The notes: generated by a model not told the origin, from the letters alone. Numbered from the stretch's first letter, positions 53,957 through 63,082 are shown. The stretch: DNA of 64,000 bases from Nostoc calcicola FACHB-3891 (GCF_014697355.1 NZ_JACJRQ010000028.1:1-64000); one strand, 5' to 3'. Program-made: numbers and translations.

Positions 53957-54299
53957 ATTCTTCGATCGCCTTTCTACAAATGAATTGCTTGTAGAGCGAA
54001 CGTCGGGTAGCACAGCGGTGCTACCCTAATTGAATAGTCGGGGGAGGGGTAATTACCTCTCTCTTTTTTGCTGATATATCCATAGGACTTACGCAAGATG
54101 TGACTGAAAACATTATTCTTGGGTAGCGGTAATTCATGTAGACGCTGCATCGGCTTACCGCAGGGTATCACCGCTACTTTCGTGATATTTTGCGTAAGTC
54201 CTAATCCATAATTACTTAGGTTCGATCGCGCCGCCGAAGCATGAGAAAATCAGGTAATACAATCGCAGTAGTTGCGATGATGGCACGGAAGGAAAAAAG
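53957..54299. mobile_element. MITE-like element directly upstream of ilvD
   Basis: The ends TAGGACTTACGCAA (54083-54096) and TTGCGTAAGTCCTA (54190-54203) pair perfectly over 14 bp. The 5-bp direct repeat ATCCA flanks the element (54078-54082 and 54204-54208), a clear target-site duplication. The 121-bp body contains an internal hairpin based on GGGTAGCGGT/ACCGCTAC. It ends 97 bp before the ilvD start codon, so it may carry or disrupt promoter elements. Confidence 0.8.
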
Positions 54300-55985
54300 A
54301 TGTCGGAGAACTTGAGAAGCCAAATTGTCACCCAAGGAGTGCAGCGATCGCCAAATCGAGCTATGCTGCGTGCAGTTGGTTTTAAAGATGAAGATTTCAA
54401 CAAAGCCATTGTGGGCATTGCCAATGGTTATAGTACAATCACTCCCTGCAACATGGGAATCAATCAACTGGCACAGAGGGCAGAAGTTGGGATTAAAGCG
54501 GCTGGGGCGATGCCGCAAGTGTTCGGGACGATTACGATTAGCGATGGGATTTCAATGGGAACTGAAGGGATGAAATATTCCCTGGTGTCGCGGGAAGTGA
54601 TTGCTGATTCCATTGAAACCGCCTGTACTGGACAAAGTATGGATGGTGTGCTGGCCATTGGTGGTTGTGATAAAAATATGCCAGGAGCAATGCTGGCGAT
54701 CGCTCGGATGAATATTCCGGCTATTTTTGTTTATGGTGGCACCATTAAACCCGGTCACTACAACGGACGCGATTTAACTGTCGTCAGTTCTTTTGAAGCT
54801 GTTGGTCAATACAGTGCTGGAAAAATTGACGAAAACGAATTATTACAAGTTGAAAGTCTAGCTTGTCCTGGTGCTGGTTCCTGTGGTGGGATGTTCACAG
54901 CTAACACCATGTCTTCTGCTTTCGAGGCGCTAGGCATGAGTTTGCCCTATTCTTCCACAATGGCAGCCGAAGATGCCGAAAAAGCCGACAGCACGGAAAA
55001 ATCGGCGTTTGTTTTAGTGGAAGCCATTCGCAAACAAATCTTACCCCGCCAAGTTATTACCCGCAAATCTATCGAGAATGCCATTTCTGTAATTATGGCG
55101 GTGGGTGGTTCCACAAATGCAGTGTTGCATTTCTTGGCGATCGCTAACGCCGCAGAGGTAGAGTTAACTATAGACGACTTTGAAACTATCCGCGCTCGTG
55201 TCCCCGTTTTGTGCGATTTAAAACCAAGTGGTAAGTATGTAGCTACAGACTTGCACAAAGCTGGTGGGATTCCCCAAGTGATGAAAATGCTACTTGCACA
55301 TGATTTATTACATGGAGATTGCGTAACTATCACAGGTCAAACCATTGCAGAGATATTAGCAGATATCCCAGAAGAACCACCTGCGAACCAAGATGTGATT
55401 CGTCCTTGGAATAACCCGATGTATGCCCAAGGACATTTGGCGATTCTCAGAGGCAATCTGGCAACGGAAGGGGCTGTAGCTAAAATTACTGGGGTGAAAA
55501 ATCCAGTCATTACCGGGCCTGCACGGGTATTTGAATCAGAAGAAGCTTCCTTAGATGCGATTTTGGCGGGTAAGATTCAAGCTGGTGATATTGTGGTCGT
55601 CCGCTACGAAGGGCCTAAGGGCGGGCCTGGAATGCGGGAAATGTTGGCTCCTACCTCAGCAATTATTGGTGCTGGCTTAGGCGATGCCGTGGGATTAATT
55701 ACCGACGGGCGCTTTTCTGGCGGTACTTACGGGATGGTAGTTGGTCATGTTGCACCAGAAGCAGCAGTTGGAGGAGCGATCGCTCTTGTGGAAGAAGGTG
55801 ATAGCATTACCATTGATGCACCCGCTCGCCGATTGCAGTTAAATATCTCCGATGAAGAATTAGCTCGGCGGCGTGCAAATTGGCAACCTCCAGCACCACG
55901 TTACACTAAAGGCGTATTGGCGAAATACGCCAAGTTGGTATCTTCTAGTAGTGTTGGTGCGGTGACGGATTTGAATTTGTTTTGA
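54300..55985 (+). CDS. ilvD: Dihydroxy-acid dehydratase
   Basis: A 561-residue enzyme of the IlvD/Edd family. The iron-sulfur ligands are in TPCNMG, GGCDKNMPGAML and CPGAGSCGGMFTANTM, and the C-terminal catalytic region has GGTYGMVVGHVAPEAA. It dehydrates dihydroxy acids to 2-oxo acids in the synthesis of isoleucine, valine, leucine and pantothenate precursors. Length and motifs match the bacterial/plant enzyme. It is monocistronic and its upstream region is largely a small mobile element. Confidence 0.97.
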   Translation: MSENLRSQIVTQGVQRSPNRAMLRAVGFKDEDFNKAIVGIANGYSTITPCNMGINQLAQRAEVGIKAAGAMPQVFGTITISDGISMGTEGMKYSLVSREVIADSIETACTGQSMDGVLAIGGCDKNMPGAMLAIARMNIPAIFVYGGTIKPGHYNGRDLTVVSSFEAVGQYSAGKIDENELLQVESLACPGAGSCGGMFTANTMSSAFEALGMSLPYSSTMAAEDAEKADSTEKSAFVLVEAIRKQILPRQVITRKSIENAISVIMAVGGSTNAVLHFLAIANAAEVELTIDDFETIRARVPVLCDLKPSGKYVATDLHKAGGIPQVMKMLLAHDLLHGDCVTITGQTIAEILADIPEEPPANQDVIRPWNNPMYAQGHLAILRGNLATEGAVAKITGVKNPVITGPARVFESEEASLDAILAGKIQAGDIVVVRYEGPKGGPGMREMLAPTSAIIGAGLGDAVGLITDGRFSGGTYGMVVGHVAPEAAVGGAIALVEEGDSITIDAPARRLQLNISDEELARRRANWQPPAPRYTKGVLAKYAKLVSSSSVGAVTDLNLF

Positions 55986-56292
55986 AGTCTGGATTAGGGA
56001 CTGGGGACTAGGGATTAAATTCTTCCCCAATCCCCAATTACCTTGATTAACGTGAGTTCGATGAGTACTGTTTTGACCTCACCCCCAACCCCTCTCCTAC
56101 GAGGAGAGGGGAGCAAAACCTTGATTTTTCTTGCTCCTCCCTCGCCTTTTAGGAGAGGGAGGTTGGGAGGGTGAGGTTTGTCGAACTCACGTTGATTAGA
56201 AGAAAGAAAGAAAGGCTTAACTGAATGTATTGAAGTTTAAATGACTTTTGACTTACCCGAACGCGAGTGCGTCTTGCTCCAGAAGTGGCTGA
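55986..56292. mobile_element. MITE-like element between convergent genes
   Basis: The 145-bp element 56049-56193 has 13-bp perfect ends AACGTGAGTTCGA and TCGAACTCACGTT, with GATT repeated on each side (56045-56048 and 56194-56197). The interior carries paired CTCTCCTACGAGGAGAG and CTCCCTC...GAGGGAGG hairpins. It lies between the convergent ilvD and amine oxidase genes and could also act as a terminator. Confidence 0.8.
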
Positions 56293-57966
56293 CTATTCGG
56301 TGAAGTCATCTGAAAAACGTTGTGCCCTGGGAATTTTGCGATAACGATGTAATTGATTAGTAGTAATTGACTCTTGCTCTGAAGCAAAGATATTTTGGAA
56401 ACCTAAATCTTTGAGGATTCTCCGAGCTGCAACTTCACCTGTGGCACACCCGCCTTCCATATATCCTTGATAGGATAAAGAACAATGTTCGCCAGCAAAG
56501 AAGAGATTACCTACACGTTTTTGTTCAGCTCCGGCTATAGTCGTCCATTGTCCGACTAAGTAGCAAGCATAGGAGGCTCGTGTATACTTTTCTCCGGGCC
56601 AGTAGGCGCGAATGGCTTCACCTTGGCGGAGGTTTTTAATGCCGGGGAAAATCTGATTTAATTGTGGTAAGAGTTTTTGAGCTTGAGATTCTGCTGAACC
56701 TTCGCCCAAAGATAAACCATGTTCACCACCAGTAAAGTCAGTAATTAGACCTTTAACGCCTTTTTGGTAGCGACTGGGTTCCCAAGTATTTTGAAAGCCT
56801 GTATCGGTAAATGTTGCTCCTGTGGAATTATATTGAGTGCGCCACAATCTTTGTTGATAGGCTGTAATTAATTTGGCATTTGTACCATATCCTAATTCGG
56901 CGATCGCTTTCTTTTTAAATGCTGGTAAATTCACATCCAACTTGACTAAACGCAAGGTGGTAAAAGGCAATGTTAGCAAAATTCTTTCATAAGTGCGATC
57001 GAATGTTCTATAGCCAGATCGTAAACTCACTCGATAGCGACCATCGGGACGGATACAGATAGCTTCTAATTCTGTGTTGTTTTCTATGACATTTGCTAAG
57101 GAATTCGCTAGTAGACGGGGTACTTGGTCGTTACCACCACGAATCACGAAGCGTTCATCACTTTCGCCATAGACTGAGAATGTATCAGTGTTAGTGCCAA
57201 TCAAAAAGACTAAATTCAAACAAGATTGTTCTGTTGCTTCTCGACCATATTCAGTGGTATAAGATAACTTGAGCATTTCTTGGAGAATCGGATTAATTTG
57301 TGCTTGCTCTAAATAATCTGCAATCGAGGTATTATCTAAAGCCAAAGCTGCCTGATTGTAAGAGCGAAAAGTGACATCACCATCTCCGATGGCAGTTAAA
57401 TCAGCTTCAATTTTTTGGGCTAAAGGAATGAAGTAATTAATAATTTCTAATTCGGGAATTTTGCGTCCTTGGAAGTACCATGTTTCTGGCACTAATCCTT
57501 TATCAGTAGCCAGTACATCGATGATTGTTAGACCAAGTTCTCGAGCAAGCGATCGCAATTTCCTATGATCTGTATCGATAAATTCTCCACCTATTTCCAC
57601 AGTCACCCCAGTACCCGCTGCATTGGCTAAACTCTGCATCCGACCACCAACGCGGTTCCTCGCCTCAATGATGTCCACAGGAACCCCAGCTTGACGTAAG
57701 CGGTAAGCAGCAGTCAAGCCAGCAATTCCAGCACCCACTACTAGCACTTTGGGGATTGTGGCAAAAGCCGCAGAATCACGTCCATTACCCCAAGTAGCTG
57801 TAGCCAATGCGCTTGCCAATCCCAAACCCCCATATAGTAAGCGGCGACGAGTGGTTTTGTGTTTTAGAATATCAACTATTTCATCTGTAGGAACGCCAGT
57901 TTTGAGCGATGCTCTGGCAATTTTGTAAGCCCGTTGTAAAGATGCCATTAGTTCAGACTTAGCCAT
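56293..57966 (-). CDS. FAD-dependent amine oxidase, Tat-exported
   Basis: A 557-residue flavoprotein. Residues 37-62 look like a Tat signal (TTRRRLLYGGLGLASALATA) after an N-terminal cytoplasmic extension. The FAD-binding dinucleotide motif VLVVGAGIAGLTAAYRL starts near residue 73, the substrate/FAD region GGRMQSL follows, and the C-terminal FAD signature is LFFAGEHCSLSYQGYMEGG. It belongs to the monoamine oxidase/L-amino acid oxidase superfamily, producing an imine/keto product, ammonium and hydrogen peroxide. The substrate is not clear. Export would put it in the periplasm, where it might release ammonium from amino acids or amines. Confidence 0.88.
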   Translation of the reverse strand: MAKSELMASLQRAYKIARASLKTGVPTDEIVDILKHKTTRRRLLYGGLGLASALATATWGNGRDSAAFATIPKVLVVGAGIAGLTAAYRLRQAGVPVDIIEARNRVGGRMQSLANAAGTGVTVEIGGEFIDTDHRKLRSLARELGLTIIDVLATDKGLVPETWYFQGRKIPELEIINYFIPLAQKIEADLTAIGDGDVTFRSYNQAALALDNTSIADYLEQAQINPILQEMLKLSYTTEYGREATEQSCLNLVFLIGTNTDTFSVYGESDERFVIRGGNDQVPRLLANSLANVIENNTELEAICIRPDGRYRVSLRSGYRTFDRTYERILLTLPFTTLRLVKLDVNLPAFKKKAIAELGYGTNAKLITAYQQRLWRTQYNSTGATFTDTGFQNTWEPSRYQKGVKGLITDFTGGEHGLSLGEGSAESQAQKLLPQLNQIFPGIKNLRQGEAIRAYWPGEKYTRASYACYLVGQWTTIAGAEQKRVGNLFFAGEHCSLSYQGYMEGGCATGEVAARRILKDLGFQNIFASEQESITTNQLHRYRKIPRAQRFSDDFTE

Positions 57967-58713
57967 TAAGCGAACCTCTATTACCGCTAATTTTTAAACA
58001 TATTAATAATTGCAGATGGAGTATTTTTTTAATATAGCGATTAAATTAAAACATAAAACTTTTTTAATTTCTTTATTAAACCTTTATTTTATTTAAAGCT
58101 TGATTTATCAAATAGCCATTTTATATTAATTAGATCGCTGCAAATAAACCTAAATTTTAGAGACTTTCATTCTTGCTTGGTAAGGGTTTCAGGTGTATTT
58201 TTTTTATAATATAGTTCTTTTTATTCCCACCGCATTAATTACTCTCATAAAATAAAAATCATAAGCCATATTTTTAAGGGTTTGATGAATTCAGGTGTAA
58301 GCTGGCTTGAGGCTTTGGTAAACCCAACAAAAGCAAGGATTTTGGTGTTGGGTTACCCGGTGCGAAGCAGCCTACACTCCTGAACTTAACCTAGAAACAT
58401 TTTTATTTTTTCATAGGAATAAAAAAGTGCTAAGATATAGCGTCCATTAGGTACGTATTTCGATATAATTTACTACGATAAAATAAATATAGAACTACGA
58501 TTTGATTTTTGATAAAATTCAATACACCTCGAAAAGTCTGATTGCCTACTCCCCGGCTAGGCAAATAATTTCAAAAATCAAAAGAGAAATATATATAGCA
58601 ATTCTCAATCCTCCTAAGAGGATGTTTAATAAAGGGTTGACTGCGATTGGTGAATTTGCTTCCCTTAAGATGATATCTTAGTAATTTTTGTAACAAGGTA
58701 GTTAAGTTAACAT
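57967..58713. other. AT-rich intergenic region with an inverted-repeat element
   Basis: At about 58288-58387 is an element with imperfect outer arms (TTCAGGTGTAAGCTGGCTT against its diverged complement) and inner arms GGTAAACCCAACA / TGTTGGGTTACC. Farther on, at 58614-58626, a lone AGAGGATGTTT matches the end of the element at 46962. No gene is seen; the P450 promoter must lie in the last 150 bp. Confidence 0.45.
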
Positions 58714-60027
58714 ATGAAAAGTAATCAAATTCCTCCCGGAAGCTTTGGTCTACCTGTATTAGGTGAAACACTTTCCTTTGTTCTTGACCCCGATTTTGCC
58801 AAAAAGCGCTATGACCAGTATGGGTCTATCTTCAAAACTCATATTCTTGGCAGACCAACTGTGATGATGATCGGGCCAGAGGCGTTAGAGTTAGTTTTGT
58901 CAAGCCATATGGAAAATTTTTCTTGGCGCGAGGGATGGCCTGCAAATTTCAAAATATTGCTGGGTGAATCGCTTTTTTTGCAAGATGGAGAGGAACACCG
59001 CAGAAATCGCCGCTTGATGATGCCGGCGTTGCATGGCCCTGCATTGGCGAATTATGTCGCTACTATGGAAGATATCACACGCAGTTATCTGCAAAAGTGG
59101 GAGCAGCAACAGGAGTTTACTTGGTTTCAAGAGTTTAAACTACTAACATTTGATATTGCTAGTCAATTGTTATTGGGTACGCCTCCTGGCCCCGAAGGTG
59201 TGCGCCTGAGTAAATTGTTTGCAAGTTTGACCAATGGACTGTTTGCAATTACTCGATTGTCTTTACCATTTACGAAATTTGGTAAAGCTTTAGCAGCTCG
59301 TAATCAAGTTTTAGAGTATGTAACTCAAATTGTCCGAGAACGTCAGCAAAACCCAACCAAAGATGCTTTGAGTTTGTTAGTGCAAGCTAGAGATGAAGAT
59401 GGTAACAGTTTAAGTGAAAAGGAACTCGTAGCCCAAGCGGTGCTGTTACTTTTTGCTGGACATGAAACAACTACTTCGATGCTGACTTGGTTATGTGTAG
59501 AATTAGCGCGTCATCCTGAAGTTCTGGAAAAAGCTAGGGAAGAACAATTACAACTTGCAAACCAAGGTGATTTAAATTTAGAACAATTAGGAAAAATGCC
59601 TTATTTAGAACAGGTTTTATGGGAAGTTGAAAGATTGTATCAATCTGTGGGCGGTGGGTTTCGTGGTGTAGTTAAAGATTTTGAATTTAAAGGTTTTCAT
59701 GTACCCGCTGGTTGGCAGCTATTTTATTCAATTAGAACTACTCATCAACTTGAAGAAATTTATTCTCAGCCTGAACGTTTTGATCCTGAGCGTTTCAGTC
59801 CTCAACGGCAAGAACACAAAAAATATCCTTTCAGTTTAGTTGGTTTCGGTGGTGGTCCGCGTGTTTGTATTGGTCTAGCTTTTGCCAAAATGGAAATGAA
59901 AATAGTGGCTTCTAATCTTCTACGCAACTATTACTGGGAAATCTTGCCTAACCAAAATTTAGATTCAGTGCAGTTGCCGACAAATCACCCTAAAGATGGG
60001 TTGCGAGTTCGATTTCAACGTCTGTGA
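58714..60027 (+). CDS. Cytochrome P450, CYP120-like
   Basis: A 437-residue soluble P450. The oxygen-activation helix has FAGHETTTSM (residues of about 246-255), the ExxR motif is EVERLYQSV (about 307), the PERF motif is QPERFDPERF, and the heme-thiolate loop FGGGPRVCIG places Cys385 as ligand. Overall it resembles CYP120 (retinoid-binding cyanobacterial P450) and plant CYP85-clan-like enzymes, but the substrate is unknown. There is no membrane anchor. A decayed piece of a second P450 lies downstream at 60591-60744. Confidence 0.93.
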   Translation: MKSNQIPPGSFGLPVLGETLSFVLDPDFAKKRYDQYGSIFKTHILGRPTVMMIGPEALELVLSSHMENFSWREGWPANFKILLGESLFLQDGEEHRRNRRLMMPALHGPALANYVATMEDITRSYLQKWEQQQEFTWFQEFKLLTFDIASQLLLGTPPGPEGVRLSKLFASLTNGLFAITRLSLPFTKFGKALAARNQVLEYVTQIVRERQQNPTKDALSLLVQARDEDGNSLSEKELVAQAVLLLFAGHETTTSMLTWLCVELARHPEVLEKAREEQLQLANQGDLNLEQLGKMPYLEQVLWEVERLYQSVGGGFRGVVKDFEFKGFHVPAGWQLFYSIRTTHQLEEIYSQPERFDPERFSPQRQEHKKYPFSLVGFGGGPRVCIGLAFAKMEMKIVASNLLRNYYWEILPNQNLDSVQLPTNHPKDGLRVRFQRL

Positions 60028-60079
60028 AGAAGAAAAGGGGCAGGGGGCAGGGGGCAGGGAGGAAAAACCCGGAAGTCCC

Positions 60080-60553
60080 TTAACTGAGGATTTTTCGGCT
60101 AATGGCTTCTCCAATCTCGATTAGTGTCTCTTCCTCTTCTGGAGTAAATTCGTAGGGAATCGGCTTGGCAATGCCCAAAGTACCATGCAATTGGCCGTTT
60201 AGCATAAGTGGCACTGTAATGGAGCCTTCTACCTTGGTTTCTTTTGCTGAGGGTCTGGCCACGCCCGATTCGTCGGTTTGTAGATTGCAAATCTGTACTG
60301 GTCGCTTGCGTTCGGCGGCGACACCCGCCATCCCTTTGCCAACGGGAATTACCGTCATTTTAGACAACAGGAATTCTGGAATGCCCTGGTAAGCCTTTAG
60401 ATGCAATAATTGGGTGTCTCGATCCAGGGTATGGATAGTACCAGTAGAGCAGTCGAAAGTGGCCAGGATTTTGGTCAGCAGTTGATTCCAGTCGATGGCA
60501 GAGCTTTCGTCAGGCAGGGTATCAAAGATGGATTTGGAACTATCTAAAGTCAT
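60080..60553 (-). CDS. GAF-domain protein
   Basis: A 157-residue protein consisting of one GAF domain (about residues 18-155): TILATFDCSTGTIHTLDRD, GMAGVAAERKRPVQI, GSITVPLMLNGQLHGTLGIA and a final helix EEEETLIEIGEAISRKI. GAF domains bind small ligands, cyclic nucleotides or tetrapyrroles. The Cys near residue 34 is not in a typical bilin-binding context, so chromophore attachment is not suggested. There is no output domain, so it probably acts through a partner. It is inserted between the P450 gene and a P450 remnant, on the opposite strand. Confidence 0.85.
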   Translation of the reverse strand: MTLDSSKSIFDTLPDESSAIDWNQLLTKILATFDCSTGTIHTLDRDTQLLHLKAYQGIPEFLLSKMTVIPVGKGMAGVAAERKRPVQICNLQTDESGVARPSAKETKVEGSITVPLMLNGQLHGTLGIAKPIPYEFTPEEEETLIEIGEAISRKILS

Positions 60554-60590
60554 AGGGCTAGGAAATGAAGTATAAACGCGGCAAGTGATT

Positions 60591-60744
60591 TGGCATAGCT
60601 TTTGCCAAAATGGAAATGAAGATTATTGCTGCTCATCTTCTACGTAGCTATGATTGGGTAATCTTACTCAATGATAGTTTAGATACAATGGGAATTCCTA
60701 ATCGCCCTACAGATGGATTGCAGGTTAGATTTAAGCCCAGGTAA
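60591..60744 (+). pseudogene. C-terminal remnant of a second cytochrome P450
   Basis: In one frame this stretch reads GIAFAKMEMKIIAAHLLRSY, DWVILLNDSLDTMGIPN, RPTDGLQVRFKPR and a stop. It aligns with the last 49 residues of the intact P450 (GLAFAKMEMKIVASNLLRNY...DGLRVRF). The heme Cys region just upstream (about 60575-60590) is degenerate and contains a stop. This is the tail of a former tandem P450 copy or a partial duplicate. Confidence 0.85.
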
Positions 60745-60752
60745 GATTATTT

Positions 60753-61493
60753 ATGATAGCCCAACTACACATAGATTTACCTCACGAAGTTTTACAACGC
60801 TTGGAAAATGTCAAAGATTTTGTCGGTGAAAATTTAAATTCTCTCACGAATTCAGCCCAACAAGTTGGCGAGTCTTTGAAAGCGAAAGCGACGACAACCA
60901 CCGACCAGGCAATTGATACAGTTACGACGAGTTTAGAAGGAACTTGGCAAACGGCTGAACAATTTAAAAGCACAACATCGGGAGCAGTAAAAACAGCAAT
61001 TAATTCTTCTGTGAATGATTGGCTGATACAACACCCAGTGTTTTTAAGATTAGTTCAAATAGTCAGTTGGGCAGCTAATCATCCTATTATTAGTGTGGTA
61101 ATTCTGCTGTTTGCACTTGCTTTACTGTGGAGCATCATTAGAGCAATTGTCCGCTTCATTGAAACAGTTAGTTGGTCAATACTCCAAGTTCCCGTAAAAT
61201 TCCTTCAGACTTTAGTTAAAGTTGGTTTTCTTTCCTTAACTAAAGTCGGGAGTTTTGCTGTTCAAGGAATCACAACTGCTAAAAAAACTGATAATCTGCC
61301 AGCTTTACTACCGGAAAATTTGCCCGTAAATAAACAACAGCGATTAGCAGAAATATCTAGTCGATTAGAAGCAATTCAACAAGAACAACATGAGCTTTTA
61401 CAAGAAGCAGCAGATTTGATTGCTGCTGACACAATTGATATCCCAATCTCAGAAATTAAACCGCTAAAAACCTTTGAATCACATCTTGGCTGA
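60753..61493 (+). CDS. Membrane protein of unknown function with helical domains
   Basis: A 246-residue protein. The N-terminal 100 residues are amphipathic and rich in Thr/Ala/Gln (ESLKAKATTTTDQAIDTV), resembling apolipoprotein-like or LEA-like helices. One or two membrane helices follow (HPIISVVILLFALALLWSII, residues of about 110-130, then an amphipathic VSWSILQVPVKFLQTLVKV). The last 50 residues form a coiled coil (QQRLAEISSRLEAIQQEQHE). It could be a membrane-associated scaffold; no family is recognised. Its 3' end overlaps the convergent urtE by 38 bp. Confidence 0.7.
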   Translation: MIAQLHIDLPHEVLQRLENVKDFVGENLNSLTNSAQQVGESLKAKATTTTDQAIDTVTTSLEGTWQTAEQFKSTTSGAVKTAINSSVNDWLIQHPVFLRLVQIVSWAANHPIISVVILLFALALLWSIIRAIVRFIETVSWSILQVPVKFLQTLVKVGFLSLTKVGSFAVQGITTAKKTDNLPALLPENLPVNKQQRLAEISSRLEAIQQEQHELLQEAADLIAADTIDIPISEIKPLKTFESHLG

Positions 61494-62154
61494 GTTCGGC
61501 GGTGGAACCGGAGGCGACTATACCGCCTTTTTGCATGGCGTAATAGTAATCGGCTTGACGGACAAAGTGTAAATGTTGCTCTACTAATAAAACAGAAATG
61601 CCTGTGGTTTCGACGATGCGACGGACTGCGGCTTCAATTTCTAGGATGATGGAGGGTTGAATTCCTTCGGTGGGTTCATCTAAGACGAGTAGTTGAGGTT
61701 CTCCCATTAAAGCACGAGCGATCGCCAGTTGTTGCTGCTGTCCCCCACTCAAATCACCACCCATCCGGGAAAGCATGGTTTTTAACACCGGAAATAAACT
61801 AAAAATTTCTTCGGGAATTTCGGCTTTTTTGACTGGTTTGCGTCTGGCTTCTAAACCCAACAGCAGATTTTCTTTGACTGTTAAACGGGGGATAATTTCA
61901 CGTCCTTGGGGAACATAACCAATTCCTAACTTGGCTCTTTGGTCTGGTGATTTGGAGTTGATTAATTGTTCAGCTAAATTAATTGTACCGCTGCGGGGTT
62001 TGAGTAAACCCATGATGGTTTTGAGGAGGGTGGTTTTTCCTACACCATTACGTCCAATTAGGCAGACCATTTGCCCGGATGGTACGCTTAAATCTACGTT
62101 GCGGAGAATGTGGCTTTCGCCGTAGTAAACGTTGAGGTTGGAGATTTTTAACAT
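61456..62154 (-). CDS. urtE: Urea/short-chain amide ABC transporter ATP-binding subunit UrtE
   Basis: The start at ATG 62154 gives 232 residues; a longer frame to 62202 runs into the upstream gene. It has all ABC motifs: Walker A GRNGVGKTT, Q-loop YVPQGREIIPRLTVKENLLL (characteristic of UrtE/LivF), signature LSGGQQQQLAIARAL, Walker B LLVLDEP and the H-loop EQH. In cyanobacteria UrtE works with UrtA-D to take up urea and is usually last in a urtABCDE cluster under NtcA. Here the neighbours are unrelated: a Uma2 gene lies 31 bp upstream. The assignment to UrtE rather than LivF is by recollection of the motif set. Confidence 0.8.
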   Translation of the reverse strand: MLKISNLNVYYGESHILRNVDLSVPSGQMVCLIGRNGVGKTTLLKTIMGLLKPRSGTINLAEQLINSKSPDQRAKLGIGYVPQGREIIPRLTVKENLLLGLEARRKPVKKAEIPEEIFSLFPVLKTMLSRMGGDLSGGQQQQLAIARALMGEPQLLVLDEPTEGIQPSIILEIEAAVRRIVETTGISVLLVEQHLHFVRQADYYYAMQKGGIVASGSTAELSQDVIQRFLAV

Positions 62155-62185
62155 AATAAAAATCAGTTTGTATTCAAACCGAAAC

Positions 62186-62887
62186 TTACAAAGCAGAATC
62201 AAAAATTTGCTGTGCTGTCAAGTTGAGTTGGGGGAATAAAGGCGATGCAATAAAATTATTTCCTCTAAACACAGTTATTTGATAATCTCCGTCAACTAAT
62301 TCGCAAATTGTAATAGTTTTTTGTTTAGAATTACCAGTAAATCTTTTGCCACCGATCGCAGCATAGTCTACAATCCAATACTCAGGAATCCCCATCTCTT
62401 CGTAATCCCTGAACTTGTCATAATAGTCGTCTCGCCAGTTAGTACTAACCCTTACGGGTGACGCTCGAAAACTCGCTAACGCTGCGCTAACGTCAGTTGC
62501 TTCAACGCGGGGAACCCGCGCAACGCACTGACTCACAACTTCAACAGCTAGTGGGATAGATGCAGCTTGAATAACAGTCGATTGCTTGCTCCACAAAGGT
62601 TCATTCACGAGATTGTCATGATTTAATAGCAAAATGTCAGGAGAATAGGTTGAGTTATTGCTCTGACTTTTGACAAAGGCAGTTTTGGGGATGCGAAACG
62701 GAAGTCCCATTTGCAAGAACTGGAAGGTTATCTGTGCCGCCAAAAATCCAACAACATTTTCGTGTTCACCAGTTGGGGGTGGCATTTCTACAATGACTCC
62801 TTTATGTAGTTCATATCGCGCCCCGTTTGAGGGGTACCACTCGATAAATTGTTCAAAGGTTACTAACTTGGGTAGGGTTTGAGTCAT
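62186..62887 (-). CDS. Uma2-family (PD-(D/E)xK) protein with in-frame repeat insertion
   Basis: Starting at MTQTLPKLVTFEQFIEWYP (ATG 62887) this is a 233-residue Uma2-type protein, the abundant DUF820 family of cyanobacteria. The fold elements are GARYELHKGVIVEMPPPTGEH (residues of about 22-42), YSPDILLLN with the active-site Asp, and LAVEVVS with the Glu of the PD-ExK-like site. Normally VEVVS is followed at once by TNWRDDYYDKF; here 29 codons (about 119-147) separate them. That insertion is a genomic palindromic repeat with ACT at both junctions and may impair the catalytic core. Function of the family is poorly known; a restriction-like nuclease role is inferred. Confidence 0.88.
   Translation of the reverse strand: MTQTLPKLVTFEQFIEWYPSNGARYELHKGVIVEMPPPTGEHENVVGFLAAQITFQFLQMGLPFRIPKTAFVKSQSNNSTYSPDILLLNHDNLVNEPLWSKQSTVIQAASIPLAVEVVSQCVARVPRVEATDVSAALASFRASPVRVSTNWRDDYYDKFRDYEEMGIPEYWIVDYAAIGGKRFTGNSKQKTITICELVDGDYQITVFRGNNFIASPLFPQLNLTAQQIFDSAL
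62447..62533. repeat. Palindromic repeat inserted in frame in the Uma2 gene
   Basis: An 87-bp insertion (29 codons) is flanked by ACT (62444-62446 and 62531-62533). Deleting it rejoins GAAGTTGTGAGT to ACTAACTGG, restoring the family consensus EVVSTNW. The insert contains CGCGGGGAACCCGCG and CTCGCTAACGCTGCGCTAAC, pieces of the same repeat family as 2463-2548. Confidence 0.88.
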
Positions 62888-63082
62888 AGTTACCACCTTC
62901 ACATATATTTGACTTTACCATTTGAAATTTTAGATTGAACAATCTAAAATCTCAAATGCACTTCTACCTGTGGCTCAGTTGCAAGCTATGCATAGCCTGC
63001 AACTGAGCGAATGTCGATTTAGCTAGGCGATCGCCAATCAAAATTGGTGTGCGGATTTTAGTAAAATATTGAAGTTAACTAA

